Below are positions 38,213 to 49,600 of a DNA stretch of 64,000 nt, piece by piece. The position numbers and the translations under genes are program-made. The first letter of the stretch is position 1; each line of letters opens with the position of its first letter. The DNA is from Candidatus Onthovicinus excrementipullorum (lineage in GTDB: Bacteria; Bacillota; Clostridia; Oscillospirales; Acutalibacteraceae). Below the pieces are notes generated by a model. That model saw only the letters and a program-made list of their open reading frames with translations. It was not told the origin of the DNA and did not search any database. The stretch is taken from assembly GCA_018712345.1 (NCBI GenBank), contig DVHG01000002.1, forward strand, positions 30,464 to 94,463, in the 5' to 3' direction.

Positions 38213-40642
38213 ATGAATACTTCAGGTACATCATCGAAGATTAAGGGGCTGCTTACGGATATCAGGCTCTATTGGAATGAGGCGCCCAAAGGGCGGTACA
38301 TGTCCTTTAAGGAGATCGTGGCGTACGCCGGAGGCGGAGTTGGCGTCAAGTTCCTCTCCGTCATGGCGTTAAACGTCATCTTATCCACAACCAACGTCCT
38401 GATCGGTAACACGATCGGCATTCAGCCCACGGATATGTATATCCTGTACGTCATCTCCGTGCTGGTGAACATCCCGCTCTCCGGTGTCCGTGCCAATATC
38501 ATTGATAACACGCGCGGCAAAGAGGGAAAATACCGCCCCTACATTGTCAAGGCCGGCATCCCGAGCGCACTGCTGACGATTGCATTCGTCTGGTTCCCGT
38601 ATGATAAGCTGGACGGCCTGTTCGGCGGCGGGAATCTGTTTGGCCACAGCAAGGGTTACATCGCCACGTGTGTAGTTGTCCTGCTGTTCAACTTTGCGCA
38701 GAACTTCTTCTATTATTTCTTCTATGAGTCGTATGACAACCTGCTGCATGTCCTCTCCCCGAACTCCAAGGAGCGCACGGACGTCGCCTCCATCAAAGGC
38801 GTTGTCTACTCCATTGCGCCCTCCATTATGGGACTGGCTATGCCGCTGTTTGCCCAGTGGTTCACCAACAACAATATGTACGATATCCGGCTGTACCGGT
38901 ATGTCTATCCCCCGCTGTGCATCCTCGGTATCGTGCTGTGCATCGTGGTCTACGCCAACACGAAGGAAAAGATTGTCCAGGCCAAGACACACATCATTCA
39001 GATCAAGTTTATGGATTCCCTGCGAGAGGTTGTGCGCAACAAGTACTTCTGGGTGATCGCGCTGGCCGGCTGGCTCGGCTTCCTGGAGTCCGCCGTCACT
39101 ACCATGCTCCAGTGGCTGTATAACTACGGCGGCGTCTGCACCGGCGGGGAGTACTCGCTGATCACGCTCTTCTGCCAGACGGCCGGTTTTGTCGGCATGG
39201 TGGCATCCCCGTTCTGCATCCGCAAGTGGGGCAAGCGCGGCGTGCTGATTATGACCAATGTGCTCAACGTCGTTTTTATCGCTCTGATGTATCCGCTCAT
39301 GAACAGCCTGGCACTGCTGGTCATCTGCTTCTGGATGAACGCACTGATGAACGCCTTTGCCCAGATCCTGACCCCGACGATCCAGGCCGATATCCGCGAT
39401 TATCAGCAGTATGTCTCCGGAGAGCGCATCGACGGCATGTTCTCCACGATCACGGCGCTTGGCGGTGTTGTCACGCTTGCAACAAGCGGTGTTCTTCCGC
39501 TGCTGTACGAGAAATTCGGTATCAATGAGACGGTCGCACGGCAGGTTATGAGCGATTCCGCCGTCATGAACCGTGTTATGCCAGACGGGACGACGGTCGG
39601 CCAAGTCATCAACAACGCTATCGCGAGCGGCAGCGTGGACGTCTCCTATTTCTCCCTGTATGATCTGGATATCCTCTCCAGCATGGTTGGCATGCTGATT
39701 CTCGTCTCCGTCTTGGGCGCTGTGATCAACGTCATCCCCTATTTCTTCTATGACCTGACGGAGCTCAAGCAGCAGGGAATTATCAAAGTTCTCAAAATTC
39801 GCGCGTTCTTCGAGGACTTCGGGAACGACACTTTGAGCGACAGCAGTCTGGTTGAGGTTGTGGATATGGTCGACGAGGCCCACAGGCTGGAGAAAAAAAC
39901 ACCGGTAAAGCTTTCCAAGGCGGAGATCAAGGCGGCCCGCGCATTAAAGGATAAGGCAAAGGTGCGGGAGGCCAGAGCTGCCTACAAGGCTGCGGCGGAC
40001 CGCAATATGCAGATTAAGATCGCGCCCTTTGTCCTCAAGGAGATGAGCCGCTTTGAGAGTGAGCTCGGAAAGACGCAGATCTCCTGCGCCCAGAAAATTG
40101 TAGACGGCGGCCTTCCCGGTCTGGGTGCGGCCACAATTCAGGAGCTCAAGGCGGAGCTGCGCGGCGCAAAACGCCTCCCGCATAAGACGGAGGAGGAAAA
40201 AGAGCTGCGCAAGTATCTGATTGATTTTAACCGCAAGCGTCTGACTGCCCGCAAATACCAGCGGAAGTATTACGACGGCAAGGCGGAGCTTGAGTTCATG
40301 AGTAACGACAAGCTTGAGGAGCTGTTCGCCACGGAGGAGCAGTACAACGAGCAGGAGGAAGCGATCTACAAGAAGCTCTTCGAGGCCAAGGAGGCCGGAA
40401 ATAAGGCGGCCGTTAAGGCTGCAAAGGCCGATGTTAAAGCCATAAAGAAGAAGTTCGCTGCACTCAATCGTGCTATCCGCGATGAGCAGAATAACCACCT
40501 CTCCTTCAACCGGTCGGCAAAGCCGTGGCTGGATGCGGTTCGAATGCTCAAGCAGGCGGAGAATTACAGCCACTTTGAGGAGATCAAGGCCCGCTATCAG
40601 GAGGCCAAGGCTCATGTGGCCGCGGCGGAAGCCCTTCAATAA
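38213..40642 (+). CDS. GPH/MFS-type sugar transporter with ~280-residue charged C-terminal extension
   Basis: About 12 hydrophobic segments to ~NVIPYFFYDLTELKQQG, then a long Lys/Glu/Ala-rich predicted helical tail (KLSKAEIKAARALKDKAKVREARAAYKAAADRN...). Confidence 0.85.
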   Translation: MNTSGTSSKIKGLLTDIRLYWNEAPKGRYMSFKEIVAYAGGGVGVKFLSVMALNVILSTTNVLIGNTIGIQPTDMYILYVISVLVNIPLSGVRANIIDNTRGKEGKYRPYIVKAGIPSALLTIAFVWFPYDKLDGLFGGGNLFGHSKGYIATCVVVLLFNFAQNFFYYFFYESYDNLLHVLSPNSKERTDVASIKGVVYSIAPSIMGLAMPLFAQWFTNNNMYDIRLYRYVYPPLCILGIVLCIVVYANTKEKIVQAKTHIIQIKFMDSLREVVRNKYFWVIALAGWLGFLESAVTTMLQWLYNYGGVCTGGEYSLITLFCQTAGFVGMVASPFCIRKWGKRGVLIMTNVLNVVFIALMYPLMNSLALLVICFWMNALMNAFAQILTPTIQADIRDYQQYVSGERIDGMFSTITALGGVVTLATSGVLPLLYEKFGINETVARQVMSDSAVMNRVMPDGTTVGQVINNAIASGSVDVSYFSLYDLDILSSMVGMLILVSVLGAVINVIPYFFYDLTELKQQGIIKVLKIRAFFEDFGNDTLSDSSLVEVVDMVDEAHRLEKKTPVKLSKAEIKAARALKDKAKVREARAAYKAAADRNMQIKIAPFVLKEMSRFESELGKTQISCAQKIVDGGLPGLGAATIQELKAELRGAKRLPHKTEEEKELRKYLIDFNRKRLTARKYQRKYYDGKAELEFMSNDKLEELFATEEQYNEQEEAIYKKLFEAKEAGNKAAVKAAKADVKAIKKKFAALNRAIRDEQNNHLSFNRSAKPWLDAVRMLKQAENYSHFEEIKARYQEAKAHVAAAEALQ

Positions 40643-40652
40643 AGACAGTTTT

Positions 40653-40698
40653 AAAAGTGCATCCGGCTGGAGCTTCTTCGCCCGGATGCACTTTTTTT
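40653..40698 (+). terminator. Rho-independent terminator after transporter gene
   Basis: AAGTGCATCCGG ... CCGGATGCACTTTTTTT. Confidence 0.88.
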
Positions 40699-40720
40699 AA
40701 TAACCTTGCCATGCGATACG

Positions 40721-41134
40721 CTATTTTTCTGCCGCGTATGTCTTGTTTACCTCTATGCCGAATATATAGAATGTGCTGGAGGATTGATAAACGCGCCCTG
40801 TTCGTATATCCATATCATAATCCTGAACAGCTTCAAAGCCGATTCCATTAAATAACGGCGGGAACAGGTTCCGGTGCCTTTTATAGTCGATGCTCAGCAG
40901 GCTGAGCCATAAGATAATCAGGATCAAAACGATTTCCAGCAGAATCCTCAGGGGTCTTGATAATCTGGACAGCTGACATAATCTTATCATGCTATACAGC
41001 ATCGCCGCCAGACAGAGTGCAAATACGAGAAGCTCTCCCCAGCCGTACGGGCCCGTTAAAACGAATTTGTCTACGGCAATGATGGCCGCGCTCAGCAGGA
41101 GGATAAAACCATAGATCAGGCGTTTGCGTTTCAC
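40721..41134 (-). CDS. Hypothetical membrane protein
   Basis: Three hydrophobic segments, C-terminal soluble part; no family recognised. Confidence 0.65.
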   Translation of the reverse strand: MKRKRLIYGFILLLSAAIIAVDKFVLTGPYGWGELLVFALCLAAMLYSMIRLCQLSRLSRPLRILLEIVLILIILWLSLLSIDYKRHRNLFPPLFNGIGFEAVQDYDMDIRTGRVYQSSSTFYIFGIEVNKTYAAEK

Positions 41135-41404
41135 CCCACATCACCTCTCAGTATCAGGACTTAAATCATATCGCACAAGGTGCGGTGATCCCCCGCGGGA
41201 CGGTCCGCAAAAACGGGCAATACGCAGAACTTCCAAAGTGCAATAGGATTTTGTGATGGAATTACCGCAGCATTCTGTTCCGGGCTCAGAAGCATTGAGA
41301 AATTCCGTCCGTTCCTGCGGCCTTTGAAGTCCTGTGCTATATTGATTTAAAAAAGTACAGGGGGAAATCGTGATTTCTGAGACCGCACGAAAAAAATCGG
41401 GTAA

Positions 41405-41440
41405 AACATTGGGCTGTCGGTTTTCCGGCAGCCCTATGTT
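41405..41440 (-). terminator. Terminator-like hairpin downstream of DUF2804 gene
   Basis: Minus strand AACATAGGGCTGCCGG-AAAA-CCGACAGCCCAATGTTTT. Confidence 0.6.
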
Positions 41441-41445
41441 AATTT

Positions 41446-42465
41446 TTAATACTTATTATGAACCTTCTCAGCAAAGCACATGACGTCCTTGATCTCCAGC
41501 ACGGTTCCGTCATCCAGCGTGGCGCGGCCGCTCATGCGGCCAAAGACCTGGTGCTGATCTGTCTCCACGATCAGGGCGGAGAGCTTCGCCGCGCGGTCGA
41601 GCACCGGCACAAAGCCCATCTCGAACCGGCCGTCGCTCGAGGTGAAGGTCCACGGCTCCATATAGCTGTTCTCCGGGATGTTAAACGTCACATCGTCCAG
41701 CTTGTGGCATTTTCCGTCGTAAAAGAGCATGTTCTCCGTGGCGGCGGAAGTGTCCCCGAAGCCGTAGCCGATGTTGAAGCCAAAGGGCCTCCCGTTGACG
41801 AGCGTGTTGCCGGAGCCCCAGTACCATGTGTTATCATATGTCCACACGCCGCGCCCCCAGTCGAGCGTGCCGAAGTCCGTCATCGGGTCAAAGCGGTACT
41901 CCCGCCCGTCGAACTGGACAGCCCCCTCAGCGCGCATGCAGTTGATTTTCTGATTGTAGTAAAAGCACTTGTTTTTTCGGAACGGTGTTGCGATGACCAT
42001 GGTGTCCATGGGCGGCTGGTGCAGGGTGATATCGCAGATGAGGGGCTTGCCCTCAAAGAAGTTCTGAAACGTGCAGGTGATGTGCCGTTTCCCCTCCGAG
42101 GGGGAGAATTCCATCTGCAGCCGCTTGTCATGGTAGACAGTATTCCCGCTCGCCGAGGAGTAGGGCAGGCGGTACTTGCCCATGGGGAGGATGTTCAGAA
42201 TCGTCTCCGTGTGCTCCCACTTCTTTTCAAAGTCCAGGAGGGAGACGGACTGCAGGCCGATGTAGCCGTCGTCGGAGATGGTGAATGCAGCGCCGAACCG
42301 GTCATTCATCACCAGATAGTAGTCCCACTCCTTGATGCGCAGATAGCCGGCCTTGATCTTCGTCCGGTCGTACGTGCGTACCAACTGTTTGGACCAGCCG
42401 GGCTCGGCGATATTTCCGTTGGCATCCAGCAGGGGGCCGGGGGTTGTAACCTCGTGATTTCTCAT
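41446..42465 (-). CDS. DUF2804 family protein
   Basis: EVTTPGPLLDANGNIAEPGWSKQLVRTYDR...FDPMTDFGTLDWGRGVWTYDNTWYWGSGN...FNIGYGFGDTSAATENMLFYDGK. Confidence 0.82.
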   Translation of the reverse strand: MRNHEVTTPGPLLDANGNIAEPGWSKQLVRTYDRTKIKAGYLRIKEWDYYLVMNDRFGAAFTISDDGYIGLQSVSLLDFEKKWEHTETILNILPMGKYRLPYSSASGNTVYHDKRLQMEFSPSEGKRHITCTFQNFFEGKPLICDITLHQPPMDTMVIATPFRKNKCFYYNQKINCMRAEGAVQFDGREYRFDPMTDFGTLDWGRGVWTYDNTWYWGSGNTLVNGRPFGFNIGYGFGDTSAATENMLFYDGKCHKLDDVTFNIPENSYMEPWTFTSSDGRFEMGFVPVLDRAAKLSALIVETDQHQVFGRMSGRATLDDGTVLEIKDVMCFAEKVHNKY

Positions 42466-42525
42466 CTTTATCGCTCCTTCTGCTCCAATAATTCATACGG
42501 CCTGAGAAAAAGCCGATTGGGTCCG

Positions 42526-43527
42526 TTATTCCTTTTCCTGCGCCGGCTCCATGCGCCCATGGTTGTACAGGCGGCGGTTGTCCAGCGCCCACTGCCGCTG
42601 GGTAAAATCACCCTTTGGCACGGCGGAGACGGCGTGCGCGATCTCATAGATCCGCGCGTCAAGCATGTCGAGCTCAGAGAGGATCTCCGCTTCCAGGAAG
42701 GCGGGGTACTGTACCGCCCCGTACTCAGGCGTGCCGTGGTGAGAGAGGATCATGTGCTCCAGGAGGAGCGCTGTCTCCCGGTCGGTCCCCAGGCGCTCCG
42801 CAGTCTCATGCACAATCCCGGCCCCGCGCGCGATATGGCCCACCAGATTGCCCTCAAGCGTGTATTTTTCCGCAATGCCGGTGGCGTCCGCGTCAAACTC
42901 GTAGACCTTCCCGATATCGTGCAGGATTACGCCGCTGTACAGCAGGTCCGCATCCACAAAGGGATACTGTGCGCAGATCATCTGCGCCATGCGCAGGATG
43001 GAGAGCGTGTGGTACAGAAGCCCGCCCCGGATCGCGTGGTGGAGCTTAAACGCCGCTGGATAAAACAGCAGCCGTTCCCGGTGCTCACTGAGAATCGTGT
43101 TCACCAGATCCCGGAGTCCCGCATCGCGGAAGCCGGCCACGGCCTTTTCAATCTCTTCCAGCATCTGCAAGCCGTCCTCCGGTGCGCAGGGAATAAAGTC
43201 CTCCAGCCGCAGGCCGTCCTCGGGGGACACCTTGCGGATCCGGTCCACACGCAGCTGATCTTCCCCGTTAAAGGGCGAGATCGGCCCGCGCACCTTGATG
43301 AGATCATTGACGGAGACCGTGCCGTGGATCTCCTCGCGGTAGTCCCACAGCTTGGCGCCGATCTCGCCGCTCCGGTCTGCCAGCACCAGATCCAGAAAAG
43401 TAGATCCCTTGGATGTTTTTTTGATATTGACTGATTTTACCAGGCAAAATCCCTCATATACGCCGGCTGATTCTATGTAGCGAAAATTCAAAGTCTTTTC
43501 CTCCGGTTCCTCAGGTTCTGTCTCCAT
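42526..43527 (-). CDS. YhaM-type 3'-5' exoribonuclease (OB fold + HD domain)
   Basis: LVKSVNIKKTSKGSTFLDLVLADRSGEIGAKLWD...HHAIRGGLLYHTLSILRMAQ...GVILHDIGKVYEF...MILSHHGTPEYGAV. Confidence 0.92.
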   Translation of the reverse strand: METEPEEPEEKTLNFRYIESAGVYEGFCLVKSVNIKKTSKGSTFLDLVLADRSGEIGAKLWDYREEIHGTVSVNDLIKVRGPISPFNGEDQLRVDRIRKVSPEDGLRLEDFIPCAPEDGLQMLEEIEKAVAGFRDAGLRDLVNTILSEHRERLLFYPAAFKLHHAIRGGLLYHTLSILRMAQMICAQYPFVDADLLYSGVILHDIGKVYEFDADATGIAEKYTLEGNLVGHIARGAGIVHETAERLGTDRETALLLEHMILSHHGTPEYGAVQYPAFLEAEILSELDMLDARIYEIAHAVSAVPKGDFTQRQWALDNRRLYNHGRMEPAQEKE

Positions 43528-43648
43528 TATACCCCAATGGACGCCCGCCATCAAGCAAAAAAGCGCCCCGCTGAATGAAAGAACATTCGTGAGACAAAAT
43601 AGAGGATGGAAAAAATCACCGAATCATCGGGACAAAGGGGAAACGATC

Positions 43649-46600
43649 ATGCGCGGCACCTGTCAAACGAACCATACTGCTGGCCTCAGATCACAGCTGA
43701 AATCGGACCTGAAGGTCATCCGCTCCGCCTATCGTGTGGCGCAGCGGGAGCGGGAGGGGGGCGAGCTATCCCCCCGCACCGAATGGCTGACCGATCACTT
43801 CCACCGCCTGGAGCGAGAGGGGAGGGCCGCCCTGTGCGAGCTGGAAAATGTTCCACCGCTCCCGGAGCACAGCGGGAAAATTCGCATTTTTTCCCTGTGC
43901 CTCGGCCTGTGCGCGGAGGGCAGGCTGCCCAATCAGGAAACGCTTTGCCGCACACTGGCGGCGGAGCACCTGTCGGTGTGGGAGGTTCAGCTTTTGCCAC
44001 TGATGCTCCGCGCGGCGCTGATTCACCGTGCGCGTGAGAGCGTGGACGATCCCACCGGCACGGTGGAAAACACGGCCCGGTCCCTCCTCGCGCTTGATGA
44101 AATTGACTTTGAATCCGTCACGCAGGAGATCTGCGAGACGCAGCGGATCCTGATGCTTGATCCGGCGGGCATCTATCCCCGCATGGATCCGGATACGCAG
44201 GCGCATTACCGCGAGGACGTGGCCCGTCTGGCCGTCAGGCGCGGCGTTGGGGAGACACGGGTCGCGGCCGAGTTGCTGCGGCAGGCGCGCGAGGCCCCGG
44301 AGGGCCAAAACCACATTGGCTTTTTCCTGCGGGACAGCGCTGCCCGCGAACGGAAACGGCTGCGGGTGCGGGGAATTCTGTCGCTGGTACTGCCGCCCGT
44401 CCTGGCGCTGGGCACGGGGATTTTGTCCGCCGTGCTGTCCGGACGGTGGTATCTGGCCATCCTGCTCCTTCCGCTCCTGTGGGAGATCTTTCTCCATCCC
44501 ATGCAGGCTATTTTTACCCGCGGCGTGCGCCCCCGTCCACTGCCGCGCATGGCGCTCGACGGCGCCGTGCCGGAATACGCCCGGACGCTGATCGTGGTCT
44601 CCGATCTGCTCCCGGAGGCAGCGCGGGCCCCTGCTGCCGCCGCCCATCTGGAAGAGCTCTACCGCGCCAACAGGCAGGGGGCTGTGGAGATCCTGATGCT
44701 GGCCGATTATAAGAGCGCGGCGGAGCCCGTATGCCCGGCCGATGAGGCCGATTACAGCGCCATGAGGCAGGAGATTGACCGCCTGAACGACCGCTACTCC
44801 GGCGGCTTCCTGCTCGCGGTGCGCGACCGTACCTTCAGTGCGGCACAGGGCTGTTATACGGGCTATGAGCGCAAGCGCGGCGCCATCACCCAGCTTGTTC
44901 AGGCCATCTGCGGGGAGGCGGTCCCGGGGCTGCATCTGTCCGGCTGTACCGGCCACCTGCCCCAGGTGAAGTATTTGATCCTTCTGGACGCAGATACCGA
45001 TCTGCCCTTTAACACCGCGCTGGAGATGGTGCGCTGCGCCGTCCACCCGCTGAACCGGCCGCAGATTGATCCGCGCACACGTGCCGTCCAAAGCGGATAC
45101 GGAATTCTGGTGCCGGAGGTGGCGACTTCAATCGAATCCGCCCGGACCACGGGTTTTACGCGCGTCATGGCCGGGGCGGGTGGTGTGAGCTCCTATGATG
45201 TGGGCAGCAGCAATTTTTATCAGGACCTGTTTGGCCAGAGCATTTTCTCCGGCAAGGGGATTGTGGATGTGCACGCCTTCCATACCGTTATGCAGGACAG
45301 GATTGAGGAGGGGACCGTGCTCAGCCACGATGTTTTGGAAGGGGGGTTCCTGTGTGCAGGCTTCCTCAGCGGCATCTATGTGACGGACGCCTTCCCCACG
45401 CGGGAGGAGTCCTACCTCAAGCGGATGCACCGCTGGGTCCGGGGGGACTGGCAAAACGTCGTCTTTCTACGCCGCCATCCCTATGGCGCCGGGAGTGATA
45501 ATCCAGCAGGCGCGCTGACGAAATACCAGCTCTTTGACAATCTCCGCCGCTCGTTCACATCCGCTTGGATCTGGATCGCGTTGCTCGCCGCACCGTTCAT
45601 CGGCGGGGCGGCGGGGGCTATGCTCGCAGTACTTGCGCTGGTCACGAGTGCCGCTGGGGAACTGTTTGGCTGCGTCAGTGCGCTGCTGTGCGGCGGATTG
45701 CGCGCCTTTTCCGGCCGGTTTTACTCCCGGGTGCTGCCGGACGCCGCAGCAGATCTCGCGCGGGCGGGGGTGAAGATGATCTCCGCTGCACGTACGGGAT
45801 TCATCTGCCTGGATGCGATCGTCCGGGCTTTGTGGCGAACGGCCGTCTCCCGTAAAAAAATGCTTGAGTGGACCACCGCCGCGGACAGTGAAAAAAGTGA
45901 CTCACCCAAGCTCCGACCGCTGCTGCCCTCTCTGCTGACAGGGTTCTACTTGGCCCTATCACTGGAGTGGCCGCTGATCCTGATCGGTGTGACGCAGTGG
46001 GGAGATGTGTGGTTCGACCGGTGGAGTGCCAAGGCGCAGCCCGATGAGCGCTTAGGCGATCCCGTACTGCGGGAGTATGTCACCTCCTGCGCCGCAGCAC
46101 AGTGGCGGTATTATACGGAATATGTGACGGCGGCGGAAAACTACCTGCCGCCGGACAACGTGCAGGAGACGCCCGCCGCCCGTGTGGCGCACCGGACTTC
46201 CCCGACGAATATCGGCCTGATGATGCTGTGCACGCTCGCCGCGCGGGATTTTGGATTCATCGGCAGCGGGGAACTCTTCACCCGGCTGAACAACACGCTC
46301 TCCACCGTGGAACGGCTGGAAAAATACAGGGGGCACCTGCTCAACTGGTATGACACCCGGACGCTCCGCCCCATGAAGCCGGTCTATGTCTCCTCGGTGG
46401 ACAGCGGCAATTTCCTCGGCTGCATCACCGCGCTGCGCGCGGGGCTGGCGGAGTATGCGGCGGAGGAGCCGCGGCTGACGCAGCTGGCTGAGCGGCTGGG
46501 GCGCCTGGCCGCGGGGACGGATCTGTATTTTCTGTACCATGAAAAAAAGAATTTGTTCCACATTGGGTACGATGTCGAAAAGCAGGAACTTACTCCCTCC

Positions 46601-49600
46601 TGCTATGACCTGCTCATGAGCGAAGCGCGCCTGACGAGCTATTATGCCGTGGCCCGGCGGACCGTACCCAAAAAACACTGGGCCGCTCTGGGGCGCACCC
46701 TCGCGCGGGACGGTGCCTATGCGGGCCCTGTCTCATGGACGGGGACCATGTTTGAGTACTATATGCCGCATCTGCTCCTGCCCGCCTATGAAAACACGCT
46801 CCTCTCCGAGGCGCTCAAATTCTGCCTGCACTGTCATCAGGAGCGTGTGCGCGGCAGGGGGATCCCCTGGGGAATCTCAGAGAGCGGTTTTTACGCCTTT
46901 GACCCCGCGCTCAACTATCAGTATGAAGCGCACGGCGTACAGAAGCTGGGGCTCAAGCAGGGGCTGGATGACGATCTGGTCATCTCTCCCTATTCCACCT
47001 TTCTCACCCTCCCCTTTGCGCCGAAGGAGGCCTACCGCAACCTGAAGGAGATTGAGGATCTGGAGATGACAGGGCGCTGCGGCTTCTATGAGGCCGCGGA
47101 TTTTACACCGGGCCGTGTGCAGGGGCAGGACTACGCCGTGGTGCGCAGCTATATGGCGCATCATGTGGGGATGAGCATGCTCGCGTGTGTAAATACCGTC
47201 AGGGGGAATATTATGCAAAAGCGCTTTATGGCGGACGGGGACATGGCCGCCGCCAAGAGTATTTTGGAGGAGAAGGCACAGCAGGGAGCCGTGATTTTTG
47301 ACGATGTCCTGCGCGATCAGCCGCCCAAGAGGCCGGAGCAGCCCGACTCCGGCGCCGTGGACGTCTATCGGATCGACCGGGCGCGTCCGCAGACGGCGCT
47401 GCTGTCCAACGGGGAGTGGAACACCGTGGTGACCGATTCGGGCCTGAGCCGTTCCCTGTACCGCGGGGCGGAAATGACCTTTTCAGATGGGGACCTGCTC
47501 CGCCGGCCCTGTGGGATTTTCTGCGTCCTGCGGGCACAGGGCGTCCGGTTTCCGATCAATAAGGGGCTCGCCGCGGCGGACGAGGAGGCCGAGTATGAGG
47601 CGTGCTTTACGGCGGACCGCGCTGTGCTCAGTGCGGAGAAGAGCGCCGTGCGCGCCCGGATGGAGGTGCTCGTTCACCCGCGCATCCCCGGGGAGATCCG
47701 GCGCATCAGCATCAGAAACAGGCGCGGCGCACCGCTGAAGGGGAGTTTGGTGCTCTATCTGGAGCCTGGACTCGCCGCCGCTGCGGATGGACGTGCCCAC
47801 CCCGCCTTTTCGCGGCTGTTTGTCACCGTGGAGTATGACGCATCCCTGCATGCACTGGTGTACACCCGCCGGCCGCGCGGGGAGGAACCGCCGCTGAGTA
47901 TGGCTGTAGGCCTTGCGGACGGCGGGCCGCTCTCTTTTGAAACGGACAGGACGGCCTTGCTCCACCGTCCCGCGGGGATTTTTTCCCTGACGGGCGAAGA
48001 GCCCGCGTTCGGGAACACGCTTGGTGTCAAGGATGTGTGCGCCGCCATTCGGATCCCCTTTGAGGCGGCTCCCCGGGGATCGTTTCACACGGCGCTCGTG
48101 ATCACGGCAGCTCAGACGCCGCAGGAGGCCAAGCTCCGGCTGCTGCGGGCGAGGGCGGATGCACTTGGCACGGCTGGCGCGCCTGTCCCCTTTGCGCGGG
48201 ACAGTCTGGACGGGGTCCTCCTCTCCCAGATGCTGCCGCATCTGCTCTATACGGCACAGGGCGGGCCGGAGTATGACCGGGCCGCGGCGCAGCTCACGGC
48301 GGGACAGAGCGCTCTGTGGAGCACCGGAATCTCCGGAGACCTGCCAATTGTGCTCATGAGCCCGGATCCGGAGGACGACCGCCTGTCCGCCTGTCTCCGG
48401 CTCTGCAAACGGCTGGCCCTGTGCGGCCTCCCGTTTGATCTGGCCGTGATCGGTGCGGAGGACCGCTTTGACCGGACGGTCGATTTTGTACGCGACTGTG
48501 CACGGCGCTGCGGCTGCGCGGAGTTGCTCGGCGCCCGGGGAGGGATCCACCTGCTGTGCCGTGAGCGTACAGATCCCCAGGCGCTGCAGTGCCTGACCGC
48601 CGCGGCGCGGTATATTGTGCCGCAAGGGGCGGAGCGAATGCTGCTCCCGCTGCCCGAATTCGTCCCACTGCAGATCAGCCCGGTCCGCCCGTGTGAGATG
48701 GCGGCTGAGGAATCGCCCGTAGTACGTGTGGCGGGCGGTGCTTTCCGCGGCGGCGATTTTACCGTGACGGAGCGTCCGCAGATCCCATGGACCCACGTGC
48801 TCGCCAACGAGGCATTTGGCACACTTGTGAGCGATGCGGCCCTCGGATATACGTGGGCGGTCAATTCCCGTGAAAATAAACTGACCCCGTGGCTGAACGA
48901 CCCCTGCTGTGACAACCGCGGCGAGCTCCTCTTGCTGTCCACCGGCGGTACGGTCTATGACCTGCTGGACGGGGCGCGGTGCACCTTTTCGCCGGACGGG
49001 GTGTGCTGGAATGCCGAAGCTGGACCGTTTTCCACGCGGGTTTCCGTTACGGTTCCGGCGCGCGGTAGTGTCAAATATATTGACCTGCACATCCACAGCC
49101 GCTCAGATCGGGAGGAGACATTCACCTGTGCCTATTATACCGAACCCGTCCTCGGCGTTACCCGTGAAAACGCCCGTTTTATCCGCGCCCGCACGATGGG
49201 CGACGGCCTGCTGATGGAAAACCCCTACGGCTGTGCCGTACCCGGATTCCTGTGGCAGGGGATCGAAGGGGGGATCGGCTTTTACTGCTGTGACCGTGTC
49301 CGCTTCCTCTCCGGCGGGTGGGACGATCCGCGCCTGCTCCCGCTGACGGACCCGTGTGCGGCCGTGTGCCGGCAGGTGCAGATCCCGGCGGGAGGTACGG
49401 CTGAGCTCCACTTTTTCCTCGCTTTTGCACAGCGGGCGGAGGCGCTGCCCGATCTGGTACGCGAGAGCCGGGATCAGCACCGTGAGCCCCTCCCACTCTG
49501 CGTTGAGACCCCCGATCCGTTCCTGAATCAGATGATTAATGGCTGGCTGCCACATCAGATCCATGCCTGCCGGATTGATGCGCGCACCGGGTTTTACCAG

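Noticed and set aside
38381-39883. 500-aa minus-strand ORF opposite the GPH transporter
   Set aside because: Asp/His/Gln-rich antisense translation of TM segments; not a plausible protein.
41458-43434. 658-aa plus-strand ORF opposite DUF2804 and YhaM genes
   Set aside because: Spans two well-supported minus-strand genes; no domain signal.
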